Origin: Mycobacteriales bacterium
Lineage (GTDB): Bacteria > Actinomycetota > Actinomycetes > JAFAQI01
Assembly (NCBI GenBank): GCA_035504215.1
Contig: DATJSI010000135.1
Location: forward strand, 1 to 51,475
DNA: 51,475 bases
Direction of reading: 5' to 3'
The notes beneath the pieces were generated by a model, which was not told the origin of the DNA, searched no databases, and saw only the letters and a program-made list of their open reading frames with translations. Every line of letters begins with the position of its first letter. Positions within the stretch are counted from its first letter, which is position 1. Positions 37,053 to 44,965 of this stretch are shown here, piece by piece. The position numbers were made by a program, and so were the translations under genes.

Positions 37053-37417
37053 GAGGTGTCCTGCGGGGCGGGCACCTTCTGCACGACGCAGAACGTCACG
37101 CCGGCCGGATCTCGCATGACAACCCAGTGGTGCTCGCGGCCGATCTCGGTCGCGCCGAGCGCCTTGAGCCGGGCGACGTCGGCCTCGCGGTCCTCGCTCT
37201 CGAGGTCGAGGTGGATCCGCCGCGTGCTGTCGTCCTGGGTGGCCTGCACCATGAAGTAGAGCCCGGGAGTCACGTCGTCGTACTGGGCGTAGTCGGGGAA
37301 TCTCTCGGTCACTTCCGGCTGCGTTCCCAGCGCGCCGGTCCAGAACGCCACCGCGCGCTCGTGATCGGCCTTCGGGACGTCGACGAGGGCGCCGGCCAGT
37401 CGCAGTCGGGTTGTCAT
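37049..37417 (-). CDS. VOC family protein (upstream copy of a tandem pair)
   Basis: A 122-residue single-domain VOC protein (RLAGALVDVPKADHERAVAFWTGAL, RIHLDLESEDREADVARLKALGA, DPAGVTFCVVQKVPAP). Together with the overlapping downstream gene it forms a two-gene unit, probably from a local duplication; the two products may form a heterodimer, as VOC folds often pair. Substrate unknown. Confidence 0.8.
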   Translation of the reverse strand: MTTRLRLAGALVDVPKADHERAVAFWTGALGTQPEVTERFPDYAQYDDVTPGLYFMVQATQDDSTRRIHLDLESEDREADVARLKALGATEIGREHHWVVMRDPAGVTFCVVQKVPAPQDTS

Positions 37418-37481
37418 GCGCGCACCCTCGCACAGTGCCCGGACGGTTTCGGTGCCTCGTTACCGACTGGTGCCGCGGCCG

Positions 37482-38201
37482 TTATGGTTCGGCATCGCGC
37501 GAGACCGCAAACAGCACGTAACCATACGAAATCGCGCGCCGATCCGGGTGCGCGGCCAGCCAGGCCTCGGCGGCGCCGTCCCGGAACTCGTTGCGGAGCA
37601 CCGCGGCCAGCTCGGACGGGTCGGCGCAGCGCCATTCGGACAGTACGTCGACCCTGCGCGCGCCCCGGTCACGCCACCAGCGGTCGGTCGAGCCCGGGTC
37701 GAACGCGGCGTTGCCCTCGGTGGCGGTGCGCAGGATGTCGGCGAACTCCCCGGTCGTGTAGTCGTTCTCGACGACGACCAGCGCGCCGCCGGCGCGCAGC
37801 ACCCGCCGGACCTCGGCCAGCCCGGCGTCGGCGCCCGGCCCGAAGAAGTAGGCGAAACGGGCGTGTACGACGTCAACGCTGCGGTCGTCGAGCGGGAGAT
37901 GCTCCGCCGAGCCCGCCATGACGGCTGCGTTCGCCGTGCCCGCGACCCGTTGCCTGGCGATGGCGCGCAAGTCGGGATCGGGTTCGACGCCGATGACCCG
38001 CTCGGCCTGCTCGGCGTACCCGGGCAGCCAGAAGCCCGTACCGCAGCCGAGGTCGACAAGCACGCGGCCCGCCCACGGCGCAAGCTCCCGCATCGCCGCC
38101 AGCACGAGGCCGCCGGGGTCGATCGCGCGGTTCTCGGCTTCGTAGAGGTCGGGCGCATCGCGGATGTTCGGCGCGGGTCGCCAGTCGGGCAGCTCGATCA
38201 T
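37482..38201 (-). CDS. Class I SAM-dependent methyltransferase
   Basis: A 239-residue protein with a Rossmann-type SAM site: motif I VLVDLGCGTGFWLPGY (about residues 47-62), the acidic end of motif II in VIGVEPDPDL, and GSAEHLPLDDRSVDVVHARFAYFFGPG, typical of the Methyltransf_11 group. The substrate is unknown. It is divergent from the YedY-like gene, with 49 bp between the two starts. Confidence 0.82.
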   Translation of the reverse strand: MIELPDWRPAPNIRDAPDLYEAENRAIDPGGLVLAAMRELAPWAGRVLVDLGCGTGFWLPGYAEQAERVIGVEPDPDLRAIARQRVAGTANAAVMAGSAEHLPLDDRSVDVVHARFAYFFGPGADAGLAEVRRVLRAGGALVVVENDYTTGEFADILRTATEGNAAFDPGSTDRWWRDRGARRVDVLSEWRCADPSELAAVLRNEFRDGAAEAWLAAHPDRRAISYGYVLFAVSRDAEP

Positions 38202-38239
38202 GTAAGACGAACGTTAGCTCTTGGGCGGCCAACGGCTCC

Positions 38240-38245
38240 TACCAT
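38240..38245 (+). promoter_or_regulatory. -10 element for probable leaderless YedY-like gene
   Basis: TACCAT lies 5 nt before the GTG at 38251. Confidence 0.35.
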
Positions 38246-38250
38246 GACAT

Positions 38251-38979
38251 GTGCCTTCTGAGCCGCGCGCTCACCAGGATGGCGCACCTGTGGGGCGGCG
38301 CGTCGTCCTCGGGCTGCTCGGGCTCGGTGCGGTGGGCATCGTGACCGGTTCGAAGCTGCAGAACCTGCTCGAACGCGGGCTAGCACCGCTGGAGAACCAC
38401 GACCCGACCGGGCTGGTGTCGCTGCTGCCGATCGGCGACACCTTCCGGTTCTACTCGGTCACGCACAGCGTCCCCGACCGCACCGCGGCCGACTACCGGC
38501 TGTCCGTGTCCGGGCTGGTCCAACGCCCCGCGACGTACACGCTCGCCGACCTGCAGTCGATGCCGCAGACCGCCGTCGTACGCGACTTCCAGTGCGTCAC
38601 CGGCTGGCGAGTGCCGGGCGTGCACTGGCGCGGGGTTCAGCTCTCGCATCTGCTCGACCTCGCGGGCCCGGCAGCGTCGGCGACGGCGATCCGGTTCATC
38701 TCCTTCGACGGCACATATACCGAGAGCCTCACCCTCGATCAGGCACGGCTGCCCGACGTGCTCGTCGCGCTGGACATGCTCGGCGCGCCGGTCACGCACG
38801 ACCACGGAGGCCCGGTGCGGCTCTACGTCGCGCCGATGTACGGCTACAAGAGCCTGAAGTGGCTGTCCGGCATCGAGCTGACCGCCGACGTGGTCCCCGG
38901 CTACTGGGAGCACCGCGGCTACTCGATCAACGGCTGGGTCGGACGGTCGAACGGAAGAAGCGATGAGCCGACCGGCTGA
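38251..38979 (+). CDS. Molybdopterin-dependent oxidoreductase (sulfite oxidase / YedY-MsrP type)
   Basis: A 242-residue protein of the sulfite-oxidase catalytic fold. The Moco-ligating cysteine is probably Cys115 in RDFQCVTGW. Later motifs GVQLSHLLDLAG, FISFDGTYTESLTLDQA and GGPVRLYVAPMYGYKSLKWLSGIEL are typical. The N-terminus has GRRVVLGLLGLGAVGIVTG, which may be a twin-arginine signal anchor, so it acts outside the membrane. It overlaps the next gene, a cytochrome b-like protein, by 17 bp. The pair corresponds in layout to YedY-YedZ (MsrP-MsrQ), which repair oxidised methionine; that role is inference here. Confidence 0.82.
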   Translation: MPSEPRAHQDGAPVGRRVVLGLLGLGAVGIVTGSKLQNLLERGLAPLENHDPTGLVSLLPIGDTFRFYSVTHSVPDRTAADYRLSVSGLVQRPATYTLADLQSMPQTAVVRDFQCVTGWRVPGVHWRGVQLSHLLDLAGPAASATAIRFISFDGTYTESLTLDQARLPDVLVALDMLGAPVTHDHGGPVRLYVAPMYGYKSLKWLSGIELTADVVPGYWEHRGYSINGWVGRSNGRSDEPTG

Positions 38980-39625
38980 CCGGCGCCGCGAGCTGCTCCG
39001 CTTCACCCGTCCGGTGCGGTGGGTGCACGCGGTCACGGCGGCGCTGTTGTTCGTGTGCATCGCCACTGCGGCGATCCTCTACATCGGGTCGATTGCGGTG
39101 CTGGTCGGGGATCGGTACGTGATCGAGCAGGTTCACGTCTGGTGTGGCCTCGCGCTCCCTGTGCCACTCATCGTCGGGTTGCTGTCGCCCAGCTACCGAG
39201 CCGACCTGCGCCGGCTCAACCGGTTCACCCGGCGGGACTGGAGGTGGCTGCGGTCACGGTCACGCCGCGACGGGCAGATCATGGTGGGCAAGTTCAACGC
39301 CGGCCAGAAGCTCAATGCCGCGCTGAGCCTCGGCGCGATCGGCGTGCTGCTCATGAGCGGCGTCGTGATGTATTTCACCCACCTGACCCGGTTGTCGTGG
39401 CGCAGCGGAGCGACCTTCGTCCACGACTGGGTCGCTCTCGCGCTCGGGCTTCTGGTCATCGGACATGTCATGTACGCCGTTCGCGACCCGGAGGCACTGC
39501 GGTCGATGCGCACCGGCCGGGTGCCACTGCGGTGGGCGCAGCGCGAACACCTCGCGTGGGCCGACGAGATGTGCGCCGACGAAGTCGAACAGGATCAGGT
39601 CGACCCGGTCGACTCCGCAAGGTAG
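38963..39625 (+). CDS. Cytochrome b561-like membrane protein partner of the molybdoenzyme
   Basis: A 220-residue protein with four membrane segments (about residues 20-48, 56-75, 118-138 and 148-168) and several histidines suited to binding haem b (HAVTAAL, QVHVWCGLAL, FVHDWVALALG, IGHVMYAV). This is the cytochrome b561 / formate-dehydrogenase gamma type of fold. It overlaps the molybdoenzyme gene and probably passes electrons from the membrane to it. The 3' end overlaps the convergent YjbR-like gene by 31 bp. Confidence 0.78.
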   Translation: MSRPADRRRELLRFTRPVRWVHAVTAALLFVCIATAAILYIGSIAVLVGDRYVIEQVHVWCGLALPVPLIVGLLSPSYRADLRRLNRFTRRDWRWLRSRSRRDGQIMVGKFNAGQKLNAALSLGAIGVLLMSGVVMYFTHLTRLSWRSGATFVHDWVALALGLLVIGHVMYAVRDPEALRSMRTGRVPLRWAQREHLAWADEMCADEVEQDQVDPVDSAR

Positions 39626-39996
39626 GCCTTGCGAACGCGGACCGGAGCGCGGTCGAGCCAGGCCTCGACCACCAGCTCCTCGAGCTCGTCGACCGGAATC
39701 GCATCGAGCATGACAAGGACGGCCGGATACCCGTTGAAATGCGGGGTCGTGAAGAAGTACTCCGGTTGCTCGGCGATCAGCGCGTGCTTGGCACCTTCGT
39801 CCGGTACCCGTACGCCGAGGATCGTGCCGTCAGGGGCGTCCTCGCCGAGTGCGGCGAGATCCGACTTGCGCAGCGGCCGCTCCCACACGAACAGCTTGTC
39901 CCGGACCCGCCAGAAGGCGGTGCCATCACGCGACTCGGACTCGCTTGTCTCGGGCATCGCGAGCGCGAGTCGCCGTACGTCCTCGAGAGTGGCCAC
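39595..39996 (-). CDS. MmcQ/YjbR family DNA-binding protein
   Basis: A 133-residue protein of the MmcQ/YjbR fold, a double-wing DNA-binding-like domain of uncertain role. The family wording is ATLEDVRRLALAMPETSES, FWRVRDKLFVWERPL, EPEYFFTTPHF-like (EQPEYFFTTPHFNGYPAVLV) and ELVVEAWLDRAPVRVRKAYL. GTG 39996 (MATLEDV) fits the family; GTG 40005 would add three residues. Confidence 0.8.
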   Translation of the reverse strand: MATLEDVRRLALAMPETSESESRDGTAFWRVRDKLFVWERPLRKSDLAALGEDAPDGTILGVRVPDEGAKHALIAEQPEYFFTTPHFNGYPAVLVMLDAIPVDELEELVVEAWLDRAPVRVRKAYLAESTGST

Positions 39997-40032
39997 GCCT
40001 CGCACGCTATCCGTCGCGACCCGGAGCGGCGT

Positions 40033-40038
40033 TATGGT
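40033..40038 (+). promoter_or_regulatory. -10 element for probable leaderless methyltransferase gene
   Basis: TATGGT lies 5 nt before the GTG at 40044. Confidence 0.35.
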
Positions 40039-40043
40039 GCGGT

Positions 40044-40829
40044 GTGCGGGAGGGTCAGGCGTCGCAGACCGCCCGCAGGGTCGCCGCGCAGCGGCGGCAC
40101 TTTCCGCGGGTTCCGGCCGAGTACGGCGACTCGCGCGCCGACCGGCTGCTGCACGCGGACGTCGCCGGCGACCTGCCGTTCCGCAACACCGCGTTCGCGG
40201 TCTACCTCGCCGCGCGGACGCGGTTCTTCGACACCGCGGTCGTCACGGCGATCGCCGACCGGATCGCGCAGATCGTCGTGATCGGAGCGGGTTACGACGG
40301 CCGAAGCCTGCGCTACGCCGCCCCGGATGTGCGCTGGTTCGAGCTCGACCACCCGGCGACGATCCGCGACAAGACCGCTCGGCTCGCCCGGCTCGGCGTG
40401 GCCGGCGCTGCGGCGTGCGTCCCCGCCGACTTCACGACGGACGACGTGGCGAGGTTGCTCGCCGACGCCGGCCAGGTCGCGGGTGCGCCGTCGTTGTTCT
40501 ACTGCGAGGGGGTCACGCCGTACCTCGAGCGCGAGGTCGTCGGCGGCTTGTTGCGCGCGGTGCGAAGCCGTGCCGCGCCGGGCAGCCGGCTCGCGATCGA
40601 CGTCCCGCTCGTTCCGCGCGGCTGGCGGGCGCGGCGGGCGCGGGCCCGACTGCGCGCTCGGGTCCGGGCCCAGGGCGAGCCGATGCGGTTCGCCATCCGC
40701 TTCGCCGAGCTCGGGCCGCTGCTCGACGACTGTGGCTGGTCGATCGATCGAGCCGTCGGCCCCGCGGGCGACGACCCGTTACGCAGCTCGCGGTCCACCG
40801 CGTTCGTGCTCGCCTCGCCGTACCCTTGA
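40044..40829 (+). CDS. SAM-dependent methyltransferase, leucine carboxyl methyltransferase-like (PPM1/TIGR00027 type)
   Basis: A 261-residue protein of the large actinobacterial LCMT-like methyltransferase group. It contains RNTAFAVYLAARTRFFD, the SAM site IVVIGAGYDGRSLRYAAPDVRWFELDHP (motif I with a following acidic residue) and FYCEGVTPYLEREVVGGLLRAV. The substrate is not known; mycobacteria carry many paralogues. The gene ends 3 bp before miaB. Confidence 0.82.
   Translation: MREGQASQTARRVAAQRRHFPRVPAEYGDSRADRLLHADVAGDLPFRNTAFAVYLAARTRFFDTAVVTAIADRIAQIVVIGAGYDGRSLRYAAPDVRWFELDHPATIRDKTARLARLGVAGAAACVPADFTTDDVARLLADAGQVAGAPSLFYCEGVTPYLEREVVGGLLRAVRSRAAPGSRLAIDVPLVPRGWRARRARARLRARVRAQGEPMRFAIRFAELGPLLDDCGWSIDRAVGPAGDDPLRSSRSTAFVLASPYP
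40821..40826 (+). promoter_or_regulatory. -10 element for probable leaderless miaB
   Basis: TACCCT lies 6 nt before the GTG at 40833, inside the last codons of the methyltransferase gene. No Shine-Dalgarno is visible. Confidence 0.4.
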
Positions 40830-40832
40830 TCG

Positions 40833-42257
40833 GTGCGCACACGGACGTATGAGGTGCGGACGCACGGCTGTCAGATGAACGTCCATGACTCCGAGCGGAT
40901 CGCCGGCCTGCTCGAGGCCGCGGGCTACGCGCGCCCGATGGACGGCGAGCCGCCGGATGTGGTCGTGTTCAACACCTGTGCGGTGCGCGAGAACGCCGAC
41001 AACCGGCTCTATGGAAACCTCGGCCAGCTGCTGCCGGTGAAACAACGCCATCCCGGCATGCAGATCGCGGTCGGAGGATGCCTCGCGCAGAAGGACCAAG
41101 GCACGATCGTCGAAAGAGCGCCGTGGGTCGACGTCGTCTTCGGGACGCACAACATCGGGTCGCTGCCGGTGCTGCTCGAACGCGCGCGGGTGGAGTCCGA
41201 GGCCCAGGTCGAGCTGCTCGAGGCGCTCGAGACGTTTCCGTCGACGCTTCCCGCTCGGCGCGAGTCCGCCTACCGAGCGTGGGTCAGCATCAGCGTCGGC
41301 TGCAACAACACGTGCACGTTCTGCATCGTCCCGTCGCTGCGCGGTAAGGAGAAGGATCGCCGGCCGGGCGAGATCCTCGCCGAGATCGAGGCGCTCGTCC
41401 ATGCCGGCGTGCTCGAGATCACCCTGCTCGGCCAGAACGTCAACTCCTACGGCGTCGAGTTCGGCGACCGGCAGGCATTCGGCAAGCTGCTGCGTGCGTG
41501 CGGCGAGATCGAAGGTCTCGAGCGCGTGCGCTTCACCTCGCCCCACCCTCGCGACTTCACCGACGACGTGATCGCAGCGATGGCCGAGACTCCGAACGTC
41601 ATGCCCAGCCTGCACATGCCGCTGCAGTCCGGCAGCGACCGGATCCTCGCCGCGATGCGCCGCTCGTATCGCGCCGAGCGCTACCTCGCCATCATCGACC
41701 GGGTTCGCGCTGCCCTTCCCGACGCGGCGATCACGACCGACGTCATCGTCGGGTTCCCCGGCGAGACCGAAGACGACTTCACGCGCACCCTCGATGTGGT
41801 CGAGCGCTCGCGGTTCGCCGGGGCCTTCACCTTCCAGTACTCGGTGCGGGCGGGGACACCGGCCGCCACCATGCCGGACCAGGTTCCGGCCGCGGTCGTC
41901 GCGGACCGCTACGCGCGTCTGGTAGAGGTCGTCGAGGCCGGCGCGTGGGCGGGAAACAAGGAGTGCATCGGTACGACGGTGGACGTGCTGGTTGCCGAAG
42001 GCGAGGGACGCAAGGACGACCGCACCCAGCGACTGTCGGGGCGGGCCCGGGACAACCGGCTCGTGCACGTCGCACGCTGCGAGGCGAGGCCTGGCGACGT
42101 GGTGAGTGCAGTCGTCAGCCATGCGGCACCTCATCACCTGGTTGCGGACCGCGTCATCGACATCCGTCGGACCCGCGGCGGCGACGCATGGCAGGCGCGG
42201 CAGGACTCGCCGGACACGTCAGCGGTGCTGCTCGGCATGCCGGTGCTGCGGGGCTGA
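40833..42257 (+). CDS. miaB: tRNA-2-methylthio-N6-dimethylallyladenosine synthase MiaB
   Basis: MiaB is a radical SAM methylthiotransferase that converts i6A37 to ms2i6A37 in tRNA. The N-terminal domain has the cluster cysteines of [23 protein letters not shown] and VGGCLAQKD. The radical SAM motif is [13 protein letters not shown] (about residues 157-164). The C-terminal TRAM domain is present ([13 protein letters not shown]). The length of 474 is normal. It acts on the product of MiaA, coded 16 bp downstream. Confidence 0.95.
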   Translation: MRTRTYEVRTHGCQMNVHDSERIAGLLEAAGYARPMDGEPPDVVVFNTCAVRENADNRLYGNLGQLLPVKQRHPGMQIAVGGCLAQKDQGTIVERAPWVDVVFGTHNIGSLPVLLERARVESEAQVELLEALETFPSTLPARRESAYRAWVSISVGCNNTCTFCIVPSLRGKEKDRRPGEILAEIEALVHAGVLEITLLGQNVNSYGVEFGDRQAFGKLLRACGEIEGLERVRFTSPHPRDFTDDVIAAMAETPNVMPSLHMPLQSGSDRILAAMRRSYRAERYLAIIDRVRAALPDAAITTDVIVGFPGETEDDFTRTLDVVERSRFAGAFTFQYSVRAGTPAATMPDQVPAAVVADRYARLVEVVEAGAWAGNKECIGTTVDVLVAEGEGRKDDRTQRLSGRARDNRLVHVARCEARPGDVVSAVVSHAAPHHLVADRVIDIRRTRGGDAWQARQDSPDTSAVLLGMPVLRG

Positions 42258-42273
42258 GCGGCAGCTGCCCTCG

Positions 42274-43173
42274 ATGCCGAAGGTCATTGCGATCGTCGGG
42301 CCGACCGCGACCGGGAAGTCGGCGCTCGCTCTCGACGTCGCCGAGCGGGTGGGCGGAGCGGTGGTCAACGCCGACTCGATGCAGCTCTACCGCGGCATGG
42401 ACATCGGCACGGCGAAACTCAGCCTTGCCGAGCGGCGCGGCATCCCCCACCACCTGCTCGACATCTGGGAGGTCACCGAGACCGCAAGTGTCGCCGACTA
42501 CCAGGCACGTGCCCGCGCACAGATCGACGCCCTGCTCGAGCGCGGGACCACGCCCGTGCTCGTCGGCGGCAGCGGACTGTACGTACGCAGCGTGCTCGAC
42601 CCGATCGAGTTTCCGGGGACCGACGCAGACGTGCGCGGCGGTCTCGAGTCCGAACTCGAAGCGGTCGGCGCTCCGGTTCTGCACCGGCGGCTGGCCGGCC
42701 TCGACCCGGCGGCGGCGTCGGCGATCGCGCCGGAGAACGCCCGCAAGATCGTCCGCGCCCTCGAGGTCATCGCGCTGACCGGGCAGCCGTTCACCGCGGC
42801 TCTTCCGGCGTACGACGATCCGCGCTACGACGCCGTACAGATCGGCCTCGATCTGCCGACCGAGGAGCTGGACCGCCGGATCGGCCAGCGGGTGGCGGCG
42901 ATGGTCGACGCCGGGTTGCTCGAGGAGGTACGCCGGCTCGAGGCTGTCGGTTTGCGCGCCGGCGTGACCGCGTCCCGTGCGCTCGGCTACGCGCAGATGC
43001 TGGCCGTCGTCGACGGGGTGCTCACGCTCGACGAGGCGGTCGCTGTGACGGCGCAGGCGACGCGACGCTTCGTCCGCCGGCAGCGGTCCTGGTTCCGCCG
43101 GGACCCCCGGATCCAGTGGTCCGAACCCGCGAGCGACCTCGCAGGACGTGTCATCGCGCTCAGTACCCGGTGA
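42274..43173 (+). CDS. miaA: tRNA dimethylallyltransferase MiaA
   Basis: MiaA transfers a dimethylallyl group to N6 of A37 in tRNAs reading UNN codons. The P-loop is [13 protein letters not shown] (about residues 8-20), followed by [36 protein letters not shown], and the C-terminal [19 protein letters not shown] 42274 gives 299 residues with the P-loop at its normal distance from the start. It is in operon with miaB. Confidence 0.95.
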   Translation: MPKVIAIVGPTATGKSALALDVAERVGGAVVNADSMQLYRGMDIGTAKLSLAERRGIPHHLLDIWEVTETASVADYQARARAQIDALLERGTTPVLVGGSGLYVRSVLDPIEFPGTDADVRGGLESELEAVGAPVLHRRLAGLDPAAASAIAPENARKIVRALEVIALTGQPFTAALPAYDDPRYDAVQIGLDLPTEELDRRIGQRVAAMVDAGLLEEVRRLEAVGLRAGVTASRALGYAQMLAVVDGVLTLDEAVAVTAQATRRFVRRQRSWFRRDPRIQWSEPASDLAGRVIALSTR

Positions 43174-43268
43174 GCCGTACGGCGTGTCGAACATGGCCAC
43201 AACGGGTCATATGGCAACGATCAAGGCCGGCCGATACACCGCACAACTGAACCTGGGGGAGGACTGCC

Positions 43269-44102
43269 GTGTCGGGCCCGGACCTCGACCTCATGCCGGC
43301 GCTTGCGCGCGCGGTGGACGAGGACGCGCTGGTCGTCCATTTCCAGCCGGAGGTCGACCTCGCGAGCGGCGCCGTCGTCGGGATGGAGGCGTTGGTCCGC
43401 TGGCAGCACCCGCAGCGCGGCCTGCTGTGGCCGGCGGACTTCCTGTCGGTGGCGGATCGCGCGGGGCTGTTGCCGGCGCTCGGCTGGGACGTGCTGCGCC
43501 GCGGCGCCAAGGAGCTCGCGTCGTGGCGGTCGTTGCCGGCGCTCGCCGACGGCTCCCCACGCCAGCTCTGGGTCAACGTCTCGGCCTCTCAGCTGCTCGA
43601 GGTCGACTTCATCCCGCGTGTCGCCGCCTTGATCGCCGAGCTCGATCTCGCCCCGGACACCCTCGGTCTCGAGCTGTCCGAGGAGACCCTCGCGACCGGC
43701 AGCCGGCATGCGCCCGCGCTGATGGAGGAGCTGCGCTCGGTCGGCGTTGCGCTCGGACTGGACGACTTCGGGAGCTGGTACTCCGCGCTCGGCATGCTCG
43801 GCGAGCTGCCGATCACAACGGTCAAGCTCGATCAGGCATACGTGCGCGGCGTCGGCTCGGACCTCGAGGACGACTCGATCGTGTCCTCGGTGATCGCGCT
43901 CGCGCACGCGCACGGCGTACGTGTGGTGGCCGAGGGGGTCGAGAGCTGGAGCGAGGGCGCGCGGCTGTGTGAGCTGGGCTGTGACCGCGCGGTCGGCTAT
44001 CTGTTCAGCGGACCGCAGATCGCCGACCACGCCCGGCTCATGCTCGCGCACGGCGCCGGCTGGACCGCTCCCGCCCAGCGTCGCTCGCGCCCGAGCGGCT
44101 GA
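43269..44102 (+). CDS. EAL domain c-di-GMP phosphodiesterase
   Basis: The protein is essentially only an EAL domain (277 residues), predicted to cut c-di-GMP to pGpG. Catalytic and metal motifs look complete: EAL at 40-42 (GMEALVRW), NVSASQ, LELSEE, DDFGSWYS, VKLDQAYVRG and VAEGVES. No sensor, GGDEF or membrane domain is seen, so regulation would come from expression or from a partner. GGGGGAGGA upstream supports the GTG. It lies between miaA and dapF, a place without a clear functional link; in many actinobacteria this interval is variable. Confidence 0.88.
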   Translation: MSGPDLDLMPALARAVDEDALVVHFQPEVDLASGAVVGMEALVRWQHPQRGLLWPADFLSVADRAGLLPALGWDVLRRGAKELASWRSLPALADGSPRQLWVNVSASQLLEVDFIPRVAALIAELDLAPDTLGLELSEETLATGSRHAPALMEELRSVGVALGLDDFGSWYSALGMLGELPITTVKLDQAYVRGVGSDLEDDSIVSSVIALAHAHGVRVVAEGVESWSEGARLCELGCDRAVGYLFSGPQIADHARLMLAHGAGWTAPAQRRSRPSG

Positions 44103-44110
44103 GCCCGGCC

Positions 44111-44116
44111 TACCCT
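44111..44116 (+). promoter_or_regulatory. -10 element for probable leaderless dapF
   Basis: TACCCT lies 7 nt before the ATG at 44124. Confidence 0.4.
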
Positions 44117-44123
44117 GGCTGTC

Positions 44124-44933
44124 ATGGCCGGCCGCTCGGTGGCCTTCGTCAAGGGCCACGGCACCGAGAACGACTTCATCGTGCTGCCGGATTTCGACGG
44201 CGAGCTCGACGGCTCCGTCGTCCGCGCGCTCTGTGACCGCCATGCCGGGATCGGGGCGGACGGCGTCCTGCGCGTGACCCGCGACGACGCCGGCTACTTC
44301 ATGGAGTACCGCAACGCCGACGGCTCGGTTGCCGAGACCTGCGGCAACGGGATCCGGGTGTTCGCCCGTTACCTCGAGCACGCCGGGCTGATCGGGACGG
44401 GGCCGACGACCATCGGCACCAGGAGCGGCCCGCGCGAGGTCGTCGTCCCGCCCGGCGGTGGTGACATCAGCGTCGACATGGGCACGGCAACCCGGCTCGA
44501 GGACGCGGAGGTGAGCATCGGTACGTCGTCCTGGAAGGCTTCGGGTTGGTCGATGGGCAACCCGCACCTGGTCGTCGTCGACGCCACACCGATCGAGTCG
44601 CTCGACCTCAGCCACGCGCCGGCCGTCGACCCGCCATCGGCGTACCCGGATGGCGTCAACGTCGAGCTGGTCGAGCCGCTTGGTGAACGGCACGTGCGGA
44701 TGCGGGTCTTCGAGCGCGGCGTCGGTGAGACCCGGTCGTGCGGGAGTGGTGCGTGCGCGGCGGCGGTCGCGGTCATGGATGTGACCGGCGGCCTGCGCGC
44801 GCCGTACGTCGTCGACGTGCTCGGCGGGCGGCTGGTCGTCGACTGGCGCGGTGACGGAACGGTCGTCATGACCGGACCGGCGGTGCTGGTGGGCGCCGGC
44901 ACGGTCGACCTGGACGCGCTCGCTGCCGGTTAA
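44124..44933 (+). CDS. dapF: Diaminopimelate epimerase DapF
   Basis: DapF converts LL- to meso-diaminopimelate, the peptidoglycan cross-link residue and lysine precursor. The two catalytic cysteines are in AETCGNGIRVFARYL and TRSCGSGACAAA. HGTENDFIVLPD at the N-terminus and GIGADGVLRV are typical of actinobacterial DapF. The length of 269 is normal. It is followed by hflX after 32 bp, as in mycobacteria. Confidence 0.95.
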   Translation: MAGRSVAFVKGHGTENDFIVLPDFDGELDGSVVRALCDRHAGIGADGVLRVTRDDAGYFMEYRNADGSVAETCGNGIRVFARYLEHAGLIGTGPTTIGTRSGPREVVVPPGGGDISVDMGTATRLEDAEVSIGTSSWKASGWSMGNPHLVVVDATPIESLDLSHAPAVDPPSAYPDGVNVELVEPLGERHVRMRVFERGVGETRSCGSGACAAAVAVMDVTGGLRAPYVVDVLGGRLVVDWRGDGTVVMTGPAVLVGAGTVDLDALAAG

Positions 44934-44965
44934 CCGTTCGTGGCTGCCCATGGCTACGTGTCACC

